DNA of 64,000 nucleotides from Plantago major (Eukaryota > Streptophyta > Magnoliopsida > Lamiales > Plantaginaceae): NCBI GenBank assembly GCA_026545765.1, contig CM048840.1:8033765-8097764 (forward strand). Direction: 5' to 3'. The translations under genes and the position numbers were made by a program. Under the pieces are notes generated by a model. The model saw nothing but the letters and a program-made list of their open reading frames with translations. It was not told the DNA's origin and ran no database searches. Each line of letters begins with the position of its first letter. Position 1 is the stretch's first letter. Below, one piece after another: positions 23,940-33,802 of this stretch.

Positions 23940-24856
23940 TGTAGACGCCGTAAATCTACAATCGAAATTAGGTTAGATATCGGGGCACCGACAACCCGCA
24001 AGACAACAATAGCAAATAGAGACGGAGATTCCGAGGTGACACCGTATGGTGCCAATCAAGGGACTCACGCCAAGTTAGATGACCGATAGAAGGAGTAATC
24101 AAATGAAAGAGATAGAGAGGAGAGATGGTGGCAAGCGCCGACTTATCCTGGGTTGAAGTCGGTTCGCTACGTGGTGGACAAACACCGCAAAGGACTAGCC
24201 GACCTTACGGAAGGAGCTAGTGGGCAAATTGTCCGAGTAGATGGATGATGGCGGATGGTCAAGGTTGATGATGGATGGTAATGAGCGATGGTGGATGATG
24301 GTAGGTGACGGCTGATGTTGATCAGAGAGCTCGAGAGAGATGGAGGCGTGAGAGACTGATTGCTAGGGTTTTTCGCCGTTAGAATGCGATGGTCTCTCCA
24401 TCTCCTCAGCCTTCTCTATATAACCCACCCATCGTTGGAGTCTGCCCGCGAATTTCGGGGAGGTCGTTGGAACGGATTAGACCGTGTCTCAAGTAGTTAG
24501 GAGAGTGGACGTAAGTCGGTTGCTTACTGATGGACTAAGTCAGTCAAGCTATTGGAGTTGGTTAGTCTGTTAGTTAGGTGCTGACTGACAGAGTTAGTCA
24601 TGCAAGGTTGGGCGAGCTAGGCGAGCTAGCTAGCTTGTCAACCAGCTGGAGGGTTGGCAAGGTGTGAGCTAGTCAGGTGGCATGCGGGCTGATTTGCTGC
24701 ATGGATGACTCAGCTAAGTGGGATTGCTAACTGGCCTTTGGAGTCCAACTCACGTATGAAGTCAAGGCGGACTCATTAATGGATTGTGGGTTGGGCCGTA
24801 GCCTTGATGGATCGATCTATTAGTCTAGTTGACAAGAGCGAATTTTGGCCAATACA
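23940..24856 (-). repeat. 5' LTR of nested element (917 bp)
   Basis: Plus-strand TGTAGACGCC...CCAATACA, followed by the CATAC duplication. It carries the same TATATA box (plus strand 24417-24422, on the LTR minus strand) as the other three LTRs. Confidence 0.92.
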
Positions 24857-25067
24857 CATACGAACCTTCAAGCAAGACGATTGGATTCTACGTAGGGTAT
24901 TTCAAAACACTAAGGATACAGGAGCTGGCAAGCTTGGACCAAATTGGGAAGGCCCATACAAAATCACAAAGGTAGTAGGCAACGGAGCTTACAAACTGAA
25001 AACCAAGGAAGGACGACAGATAGCCAACAGTTGGAATGCCATCCACCTTAAAAGGTATCACTTCTGA
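24857..25067 (+). pseudogene. Integrase C-terminal end of outer element (right part)
   Basis: Starting with the CATAC duplication, the frame reads RTFKQDDWILRRVFQNTKD, then LGPNWEGPYKITKVVGNGAY and ends NAIHLKRYHF with a stop at 25065-25067. This GPY/F-type C-terminus of gypsy integrases is the missing end of the pol interrupted at 11585. The GPY motif contributes to integrase multimerisation in related elements. Confidence 0.9.
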
Positions 25068-25099
25068 GGCTACACATTCCATATACTCATGTTTTAGTT

Positions 25100-26350
25100 T
25101 AACTCCTCTTTAAAATAACGCTGACCTGACTAGGGGCAAGCTTAATCGACCCATTCGCCGAAAGGTGTCGTCTATCGCCCCCTCAAGGGGGTCCAAATTT
25201 CTTGCATCCAACCAACCAAGATGCTAATCATTCTATCGGGACACCTGACGACTGAATCCATGTGAAATCGTCAGCCAACTGGAAGGGTCCAAACAATCAC
25301 ACAGCCCAAGAGGTTGATAGTTGATCATCCACTTTGTTAGAGAAACTTCTCTCCACGGGCAGCATGTCACCCACGGCTAAGGTATGGTCCAATTTTGTCT
25401 GACGATATTAATTTCTCATCCGAACAACCGATCTGGCTAGGGGCAAGCCGGTTAGCTAACCCCACTGGGCAGGTCGGTCTAACGCCCCCCTCCCCAAGGG
25501 GGTCCAACGTTCTTGCTGGCTAACCAATGCAAGACCTAAACAAGCCGTCAGAACATCTCGCCGACAATAATCCACGAGAAGTCGTCGGCCGACCAAAAAG
25601 ACCCTCGTCATTACACAATCCAAACAGTAAGATGGTTGGTCATCCACTTCGTCTGATGTGTACAAACATCGCTCCACATGCGGCCTGCTACCCGCAATCA
25701 AGGTACCATTACTTGCATCCATGAGATTGATTTCCCACAAAAATCAGCCGACCTAACCAGGGGCTAGCTGGTCACCTAACCCAGCTAGGCAGGTCGGTCA
25801 ACGCCCCACCCCCACCCCCAACCTCCCCAAGGGGATCCATTCCACTCATGTTGCAGGCCGACGTCCCATGAGTACGGCTAAGGTGAAGCCCACGGGGCAC
25901 ATCCTTACTTTCAAGTGATCATCCGTCCAGAAAACACAAAGCTCAATAGCGCCAACTATCCATCACACTGAGCAACAAAAACATATGGACTCACATTTAT
26001 TTTGATCGGCTTCAACTTGTTTAACCCACACCTCGCGCCATCAAACGAATCAGTGGTTTAAACAAGTTGAAGTCATCAAAATTGATGGTCACTCACATAC
26101 AAAGAGCTCAGTGCATAGTTCTTCGCGTTACTCCAACCATCCCAACTGGCCATCGAGTCTGGTTGCAAGCAAAAATAAACATACAAGCATGACATGCTGC
26201 CACACCATTTGTATTCCAGGTATGAAACGAAGTTGCCTTTTGAGATTGATTTCTCTACAAAACAGAGACCTGACCAGAGGCTAGTCGGTTAACTGAACCG
26301 ACTAGGCAGGACGGTTAAACGCCTCCCCCTCAAAGAGGGTCCATAACCTA
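25100..26350 (+). repeat. Four-fold GC-rich module in the outer 3' region
   Basis: Blocks at about 25118-25205, 25425-25515, 25745-25840 and 26265-26345 each read, with variation, CTGAC[CT]..., CTAGGGGC[AT]AGC, GCAGGTCGGT, AACGCCCC and CAAGGGGGTCCA. Spacing is about 320, 320 and 510 bases. Open frames in this stretch (for example minus 25456-25740) show no recognisable domain. Confidence 0.75.
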
Positions 26351-27940
26351 ATTTGACAGATCCAATACATGGTTAACTACCAAAGGCAAGCTGAATGATT
26401 GACTGACATGTTTGAACACCATGCAATGAAATAGACATGCAAGCAAAAAATAGTTCAAGCACTACTCCTTCGGACTAGAGCTTAAACTGGGGGACAGACC
26501 CAGTGGACAACGTCAAATAACACCAAGCAAGCCCTCAGAGGTTAGTTAATTATTTGTCTTTCAATCAGAATAATAATACAAGTATGACGGCGTGAGTCAA
26601 GCTATTTAGTCATCCACCCATCTCAATATGTTGTGACCTCATACAACTAGTATGTATGCTAGCTAAATGAACCTTACTCGTTATAAATTCATGTGTCAAT
26701 TATATATGAGTACGTATGCCTTCCCTTCAATGAAACTTATCTCTCGACTGATTGTTTGGATCCGTCTTTAATTAGACACATATGGCTTGTTTCAAGCTAA
26801 TTTGCTCATGCTTGATCATTTTCTCTAAGTATTAGTATCGATTAGATGTTGTGTTCGGAACTGTTACACTTATCACGCAAGGAAAATGCAAGGCATACCA
26901 ATGACCCACGAGTTCACGTTCCAAAAAGTCTTGCAAAGAGGAGATACTGAACAAACACATCAGTCCAACCCTACGAGGGTAGTACATGTATACAAAATAC
27001 TCGACTATTGTGTTCAGCCTAACATATCTTCCGACTCCATCAAGTCCAAACACAATGGCTGGCCGACTAATTTCAAGAAAGCTTGGTTAGCACACCAGCT
27101 AAGCGAAACGACATTATACATATAATCAAAGAACGACATGCTACTTGTTGTAAGTCAATTTTCCATACCCCAGAAAGCTTAGGTTACTTCGCTAGCCGAA
27201 CCTTTCCATATGTTCTCTAGCCTAACTCATCTTACTCTTGCTCCAGTTGCTTGCCTCTTAACAATGGCAACCTTCTTTTAACATCATACACGAATAATCA
27301 AAATATTGGCACCTTGCCTGAAGGGAGACTAACTCATAGTCGAGCAACTCATTGGTTTTGCATGTAACATGAGTGCCCTACAGATAAAATCAAGACTAAG
27401 CACCATTCATAAATGGGATAAGGAAGTTCTACATTCCTACAATATCATCAAAGCCAACGGCTTGTGCTACTTCTAACGTAAGTACAAAACATGATGATCA
27501 ATAAGCCAGCTTACAAAAGAGAATAAATAGAGTGGCTATGTCAAATGGCACATACTAAATCTCAATCCAAACGATACGGTGATATAGTTGCACAACGATT
27601 GAAAAACAATCAGACATCGAAAAAATCTCCCCCATGAACAAACCATCGCCCATCTACCCGAAAACTCTCGCCCAAACCGGAGAACCCAAGTCACAAGACA
27701 CCAACACCCAGAACTTCTCGCTTCTCCTTAGATCGCCTGAACAGTACCTCCACTCGTAGTCCCCTTGCTCCATCTCGTTGTCCACGTCACCGGAATCTCC
27801 CCACAGCCTCACACACAGTTCACTGGAAATAAGAAATTCTTGTCAAGCTTCGCTCACTCCTCCGACCACCTCTCTACTCTCTATCCACTCCGTCCCTCTT
27901 CATTGGAGACGACCCATAAGTCATCTCGCCTCTTCCATTA
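26350..27940. other. Outer 3' region without recognisable coding sequence
   Basis: No domain is visible on either strand. By position it corresponds to the antisense-gene region of the nested copy, but only the leader-like part (about 27600-28060, minus strand) seems to remain. The coding motifs seen at 15.1-16.9 kb are not found. Confidence 0.45.
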
Positions 27941-28059
27941 AAAGGGGGCATCAAAGGAAGTGAAATTGAGATGGAGAAAGGAAATGGCGTGAAGAGGAGA
28001 GGAAATGAGATTAAGACGGAGAAAATGGCGCCTTGTTAGAGTGAAGAAGAAAGAAGTCG

Positions 28060-29165
28060 ACTGTGTATGTTGGCAAGCTATCATGCCATCATCCAATTCG
28101 ACTATGGCTAGTGAGCCACCATGCCACCATCCAATCTGACAATGGCTGGTGAGCCACCATGCCTCCATCCAATTTAAATGTGGCCGGTGAGCCACCATCC
28201 AATTTATGGCCGGTGAGTCACCATCTGGCTAGTGTGCCTCCATCCAATTTATGGCTGGTGAGACACCATGCCTCCATCCTATTTAAATATGACTCACCAT
28301 GCCTCCATCCAATTTAAATATGGTTGGTGAGCTACCACGCCACCAGCAAGTCCAACTTGGGATGGTCTGCCACCATCCAGTCTAGCAAGCTACCATGCCA
28401 TCATCCAATGTAATTAACTTGGGATGGCATGATACCAACCAGCCGTCCAGCTACCAGATTGCCATCTAGTTGGGATGGCATGCTACCAACCAGGCCATCC
28501 AGCTGCCAGGCTGCAATCCAGTTGGGATGGCATGCTACCAACCATGCCATCCAGCTGCTAGACCACTATCCAGCAGGATGGCATGCTACCAACCATGCCA
28601 TCCAGCTGCTAGACCACCATCCAGCAGGATGGCAAGCTAGTAAGCTACCATGTCACCATTCAGGCCAGCCAGCTATCATGCCATCATCTAGTATAACTTG
28701 GGATGGCATTCTACCAACCAGGCTGACAAGCTACCATGCCACCCTCCAGGCTGGCAATCTATCATGCCATCATAAAAAATATGGCTGGTGAGCTACCATG
28801 CCACTATGCCATCATCCAATATATGGTCAGTGAGCTTCCATCCAAAATATGTCCTGTGAGCTACCATGCCACCATGCCATCATCCAATATATGGTCAGTG
28901 AGCTTCCATCCAAAATATGGCTGGTGAGCTACCATGCCACCATGCTATCATCCAATATAACTTGGGATGACATGCTATCAACCTGGCTAACAAGCTACCA
29001 TGCCATCATCCAATATAACTTGGGATGGCATGTTGTCAACCAGTCTAGCAAGCTACCATGCTATCATCCAATATAACTTGGGATGGCATGCTGTCAACCA
29101 GGATGGCAAGCTACCATGCCACCCTCCAGTCTAACTTAGGATGGCATGCCACCCTCCAGTTTAGA
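28060..29165. repeat. Diverged tandem array (GGATGGCATGCTACC / GCTACCATGCCACCAT units) in outer element
   Basis: Dozens of interleaved units of about 36-50 bases share ACCATGCCATCATCCA, TGGCTGGTGAGC and CTTGGGATGGCATGCT. Open frames over it (28429-28791, 28736-28927, 28849-29076) are repeat products and not genes. It occupies the same position (just before the polypurine tract) as the 55-bp array of the nested copy but has an unrelated sequence. Confidence 0.85.
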
Positions 29166-29450
29166 TAACAAGCTCAAAAGTGAGAGATATACTATCGGTT
29201 AGTTATACCAACTAACTGACTTGACCATCCAAGATAAAAAATCATCCGTTTAGCTAATTGCTCTCCCCTGGCGATGAGCTTGTAATGTATTATTCTTGTG
29301 AATTCACGGAATAATAGTTTCATTCAAAGGGATCAAAACATCCAAATGTGGGGTAGGCCATCTGCCCTAAATATGGCTAGCATGGCTCTTCCGACATAGA
29401 AATTCTACTCTCCAACTCGAGACACTCGACTTGGAGAGTGAGGGACAAAC

Positions 29451-30409
29451 TCTATTGGCTAAAATTCATACTTGATTAGCCCACCAAGGTTAAGGTCCAA
29501 TCCATGGTCCATTAAGGAGTCCATTTTGGCTTTATACGCGAATTGGATTCCAAAGGTCAATGAGCTAACCCACCAAGCTAAGTCGCTCACCCAATCATGT
29601 AGTCCACATGCTACTTAACTCACTTGATCTCGCCGACCTCCAGCTGGTAGACGAGCTAGCTAGCTTTCCTGGCTCAGTCGACTAACCAGCTAACGTGTTA
29701 GAAGGCTAGTCAACCAACCAACTAGATAGGAGGCTAGCTCAACGGACAAGTGGGATGGCAGACGACTCTCCCAACTAGCCAAGACGTGGTCCAACCCACT
29801 AAGAGATTCCAGCTACCTCACCCGAAATATAAGAGAGGTGGCTAGGATGGGCTCTAACGGGTGGAGAGTCTATATAGGAAGGTAGGTGGAAGAAGGAACG
29901 CATCTCATTCACACTACGAGAAACCCTAGTTATCACTCTAACGCCTCCATCTCTCTCAAGCTATCTGATCAACGCTCTCAACCACCCGCCATCCTCCACT
30001 ATCAGCTATCACCGTCTATCACCTTCCACCATCATCCATCACTATCAGACGACTGCAAGTTAGATTCCTCCAACAAGTTCAGCTAGCCTCTCGCCGGTAT
30101 CCATCCATTACTATCTGAGGACTGCCAGCTAGCCTCTTCCAACAAGGTCAGCTGGCCTCTCGCAAGTATCCATCCATACTCTGCCGAATCGTGAACAGGA
30201 TAAGTCGACCTTCACCATCTCTCACTCTATCTATGTTACTCTATTCACCTTCTACCAGCATACTAACTTGAGCGTCGGAGTCCATAGGGTCGGCACCACA
30301 CCGGTGTCACCTTGGAACCTTACGTCTTGTTTGTTGTTGTTGCCTTGCAGGTTAATGGTGCCCCCCAATTTCTAACCCTAATTTGATTGTAGATTTCAGA
30401 GCGTCTACA
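29451..30409 (+). repeat. 3' LTR of outer element (959 bp)
   Basis: Begins TCTATTGG (a G-to-C change in the terminal TG) and ends GCGTCTACA, followed by the AGTTT duplication at 30410-30414. It has a TATATAGG box near 29873. It is preceded by the polypurine tract GAGTGAGGGACAAAC (29436-29450). Confidence 0.92.
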
Positions 30410-30414
30410 AGTTT

Positions 30415-31463
30415 TATGTTCAATTCTCTACCTTACTATTTGCAGTAATACACCCCAAATCTGAACTCTTGAGCTGTGTTCTTGTATGACATGCTTGTTG
30501 ATTACAAGAAACATGGCATTTCCTTAAAATAGGCTAATGTTTTCAGTTAGAAGTCATTATCACACAATGGGTGTCTTGTGTAATACAGGCAAGAACAATA
30601 ACTTTCTTTTAGCGGTAAAGTGTATGGCCACCCTTCAATCATCTGACATTATAGGAAACTTCATAGAATGAATTTCCACTTCCCAAGCCGATAGTACAGA
30701 AAAAATATCTTTTTTCTCGAATAGGCCAAACACCTTTGAGCGGTGATATGATCTTGAATCGAGAAGCCGATTGTGTAAAGTTGATACATGTGATGGAAGC
30801 ATGCCTATTTCGAGGTGTTGTGTGGTCTTAATGGATATCAACCACGAATGTTGCTATTCGAGTTTTATTTGTGATACTAGAGAAATGTGCGGGACCATTA
30901 GAACTTCATAATCAAAGAGACCAGGCTCGAAGGGGTTCACTCGAGAAGGTAGTATATACAACATGACGAGATCTCCTAGAGTACTAGCTCGAGGAGGTTC
31001 TCTGTCTCTTGAAGGAGTACCGGCTCTTGTAGAGCCTGCTCTGAGGGGCATGCAGCAGGGACGAAGTTGCACATTGAGGGATATAGATGGGATCGTTGTG
31101 TCAGTACCCATGTACATTTGTCTCTGAGAATGAATACCCCAAGTGGTCATTAATGATGTATTCGTTTATTACCCAACCTATGGAAAAGTCCAATGGAAAT
31201 GGATGCTCGAGTTTAGAGATGCAAAACGTTACTTGGAAAGTTAAAGGTCGGGAAGATTGATTAGATTAGCAATTCCAGTGATGATCATCCATTTAAATAA
31301 GGCTATGCTTTTTTGTGTGTCTTAACGGTGGCTTTAAGCATTACTAATCTTTAAACTCCCAAAAAAAAAAGAAAAAGGCGCAGAGGCCAAAGTAAAACAC
31401 ATGAATTATTGACATGCCGATCCAATTAAAATTATTGTTCGTGATCATATTCCATTTAGCAAT
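30415..31463. other. Intergenic DNA right of the retrotransposon
   Basis: Continues the original NDL downstream sequence. Two minus-strand frames (30635-30841, 30854-31150) are open, and the second is Arg/Pro-rich (AGSTRAGTPSRDREPPRAS). I recognise no domain, start context or splice pattern, so they are not called as genes. Confidence 0.4.
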
Positions 31464-31718
31464 TACTCCCTCCATTCCACCTATTTATTTTCATTTTGTT
31501 TTTGTACAAATTTTAAGAAATTTGAGTAAAAAATGGGTTTATATAGATGAAGTAGTAAGTATATAGTAAAAAGTAAGAAAGCGAATTGAAAAGGTATGAA
31601 AGAGAGAGATTAAAATATAATAATGGAGATCGTGGGTTTTCATAAAAGTAAGTGAATTTTTTTTAATGAAATGCCCAAAATGAAAAAATGGAAAGAAATC
31701 TATGGAACGGAGGGAGTA
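31464..31718. mobile_element. Stowaway-like MITE, ~255 bp
   Basis: Starts TACTCCCTCCATTCC and ends GGAACGGAGGGAGTA, an inverted pair typical of Tc1/mariner-type Stowaway MITEs, with TA at each end. Internal sequence is AT-rich and non-coding. Confidence 0.85.
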
Positions 31719-33548
31719 AAAACTAGTATAAACTAATACACTCGTTTAATATTGAGGAGGGAATGGACTAAAGTCCATATTTGATCTATAAATTAAGTAC
31801 GGGCACACCCAGGATCAGGACTGAGGAGCTCACAATAACTAGCTAGGTTGAAAGGACTAAACTCCATATTTGTAACAGTTTGGTTACACATTTGAATTGA
31901 GTTTTCTCAATTCCAGTTACGTTTCTTCGGAACTTATCGGACTCTATAATTATGCATAGAGAAGCAAAGGCAAGATCACAGTTTGTAATGTCATAAAACA
32001 GAATGCTAGCTGTAACTAGAGAAACATAACTGTATGTTAGTCGATTTAGTATTCAGCTCAATTTTATCGTTAGTTTATAAGTTAAACAAGTTAAAAAACG
32101 GATTTAAACATTTTGCCATAATAAACATTTTACGTCAAAATCTAGCTTGTAGTAGCTTATTAATTTTCAATATCGACTTTTTTGAAAAAAAATCTCATTG
32201 GTATGTGTGCGACTAATCCCGCCAATAACCTCCGAACCATTTTTTAGAGGTGGCTCTCGCAACAGCTCAATATCAACTAGTTTTACTATAGAAAAATTAA
32301 TACAGAGTAAATATTAAATATACATTGCTTTTCACCATGAATCAGATAGACCTGATGATGCATGGTCGAACTTGTTATTTGTGCGAATTGTGACCAAATT
32401 GTGCCTATGAAGTCATGGCAACACATGGTCGGCTTACAAAATTATGATATAAAAGTGGAGCATAACCGTGTAAAACGTATCGTATGATCACTAAAAGCGC
32501 AGAGATATAAAATTATAATACCAATCGAAGGAATTTAATTAGGACTGGAAGTCTGGAACAATGAAAGATAAACTATATTCTATCTAGTATTAGAAGCTTG
32601 ATAAAAGCAACTGTACAATGTATCAAGCTCGATATTGGTGTTGAAGATCTCCATACGTGAAAGTCACATAATTTGATTACGAATCAATAATTAGCTTAAG
32701 AAAACGGCTTGAATAAATCGATAATTTCAACCTATAGGAAACTTTGGTGTCAATTTATGATAAAACGATTGGATACGCAAGAAGGACCAATTTGTGATTG
32801 TCATGATCAGAAAGTGGAAAGCTACATATATTATATGCTGCTGCTATATATTGAAAAGGAACACGAGACTTTTGTTTCTTTCTTTTTTTTTTTTTGTTTT
32901 TATCTCACGAGTTTACCATTGATCCATTAGTAAACGTGTGCACCATTATAAACCACCCGTATTGCAAACCCAAAGTGCAAATACAAACCTCACTTATTAT
33001 ACGTGTTAGAGACGGCCTAAGTAACCTTTTTATATGTAAGGTCTGAAGTGTTTCGGATGTGCACGTGCATTTGGAGTTAAATAAGCATAAAGAAATTGCA
33101 AATATACACCCATATCCATCAAACTATTAACGCATATCATGATACTGTATCACCGTTTTCTAAGTATATCGATTGGTTAAAATTCATAATAAGTAATATC
33201 ACAAACGAAAAATATAATTTGAATATCATGAAAACTTGATTCTTTTGTATTCACTTTTCAGATTTTCATTATGTTTTGTAAGTAAATGAGAAACTCCATT
33301 CTATTAATCCAAGGAATAATCTTCTGACCAGACGTAGATTATTATACTCTAAGCCAAAATGTAGGTGAAAGATTTACCAACCAATCGTGAACTAGGCTGG
33401 CTAGTCCATATCTATGTTAATGTTACATGTTGCCAATTCTACAAGATAAAGAAAAATTGGAGTATTTTGATGGATATAATTGACTTCACCTTCACGTATG
33501 TATCTGAAATCACCATTCACCAATGAGATACATCCCATGAAAAAATAC
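31719..33548. other. AT-rich intergenic DNA
   Basis: Short open frames (32034-32216, 32709-32930) show no known domain, and the base composition matches non-coding surroundings. Nothing else is supported. Confidence 0.5.
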
Positions 33549-33550
33549 TA

Positions 33551-33800
33551 CTCCCTCCGTCCCGCAAAACTTCATACATTTGCCAATTTTAGTCGTCTCA
33601 CAGAACTTCATACATTACCAAAAAGGAAACTACCCCACACCCAACAAATAATAAACAATCTAAACTTTACACTCAAATTACATCTTTTGCCACTAAAGGT
33701 ATACTTTTTCCCACCATTTCTATATTCTATCATTACTTTAACTTTTCGCATAAAATTGCGCGCTAACCCTAATGTATGAAGTTTTCCGGGACGGAGGGAG
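33551..33800. mobile_element. Stowaway-like MITE, 250 bp, near-perfect ends
   Basis: CTCCCTCCGTCCCGCAAAAC at the left and its inverse ending CCGGGACGGAGGGAG at the right, flanked by TA (33549-33550 and 33801-33802). The terminal inverted repeat extends through CTTCATACATT. The open frame at 33480-33779 lies over it and is not a gene. Confidence 0.9.
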
Positions 33801-33802
33801 TA

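Larger units (their letters stand above)
11586..24856 (-). mobile_element. Nested Ty3/gypsy (Tat-like) element of the same family, reverse orientation, ~13.3 kb
   Basis: Bounded by LTRs 11586-12494 and 23940-24856 that are reverse complements of the outer LTRs, with CATAC duplications. Read on the minus strand: LTR (24856-23940), primer site (23936-23920), gag (~23900-22550), protease (~22280-21880), RT (~21800-20400), RNase H (~20340-19950), integrase (~19930-18790), long 3' region, polypurine tract (12509-12495), LTR. The coding part is broken by many small indels. The 3' region is about 6.3 kb against 4.4 kb in the outer copy. The difference roughly matches an antisense gene kept only here. 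Confidence 0.93.
5494..30409 (+). mobile_element. Outer Ty3/gypsy (Tat-like) LTR retrotransposon, split by a nested copy
   Basis: Bounded by related LTRs (5494-6411 and 29451-30409) and 5-bp duplications AGTTT. Without the nested insertion it is about 11.6 kb. Order inside: LTR, primer site, gag, protease, RT, RNase H, integrase, long non-coding 3' region with tandem repeats, polypurine tract, LTR. Gag-protease-RT-RNase H-IN order marks Ty3/gypsy. A second RNase H after a degenerate first one and a long 3' region point to the Tat group. Many stops and frameshifts make it non-functional. It landed just past the polyadenylation signal of the NDL gene. Confidence 0.93.

Noticed and set aside
28429..29076. 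Open frames rich in AIQLGWHATNH-like repeats
   Set aside because: Generated by the GGATGGCATG tandem array in the retrotransposon 3' region.
30854..31150. 98-codon Arg/Pro-rich minus-strand frame
   Set aside because: No family recognised and no neighbouring exons. Could be a gene relic, but this cannot be supported from sequence alone.
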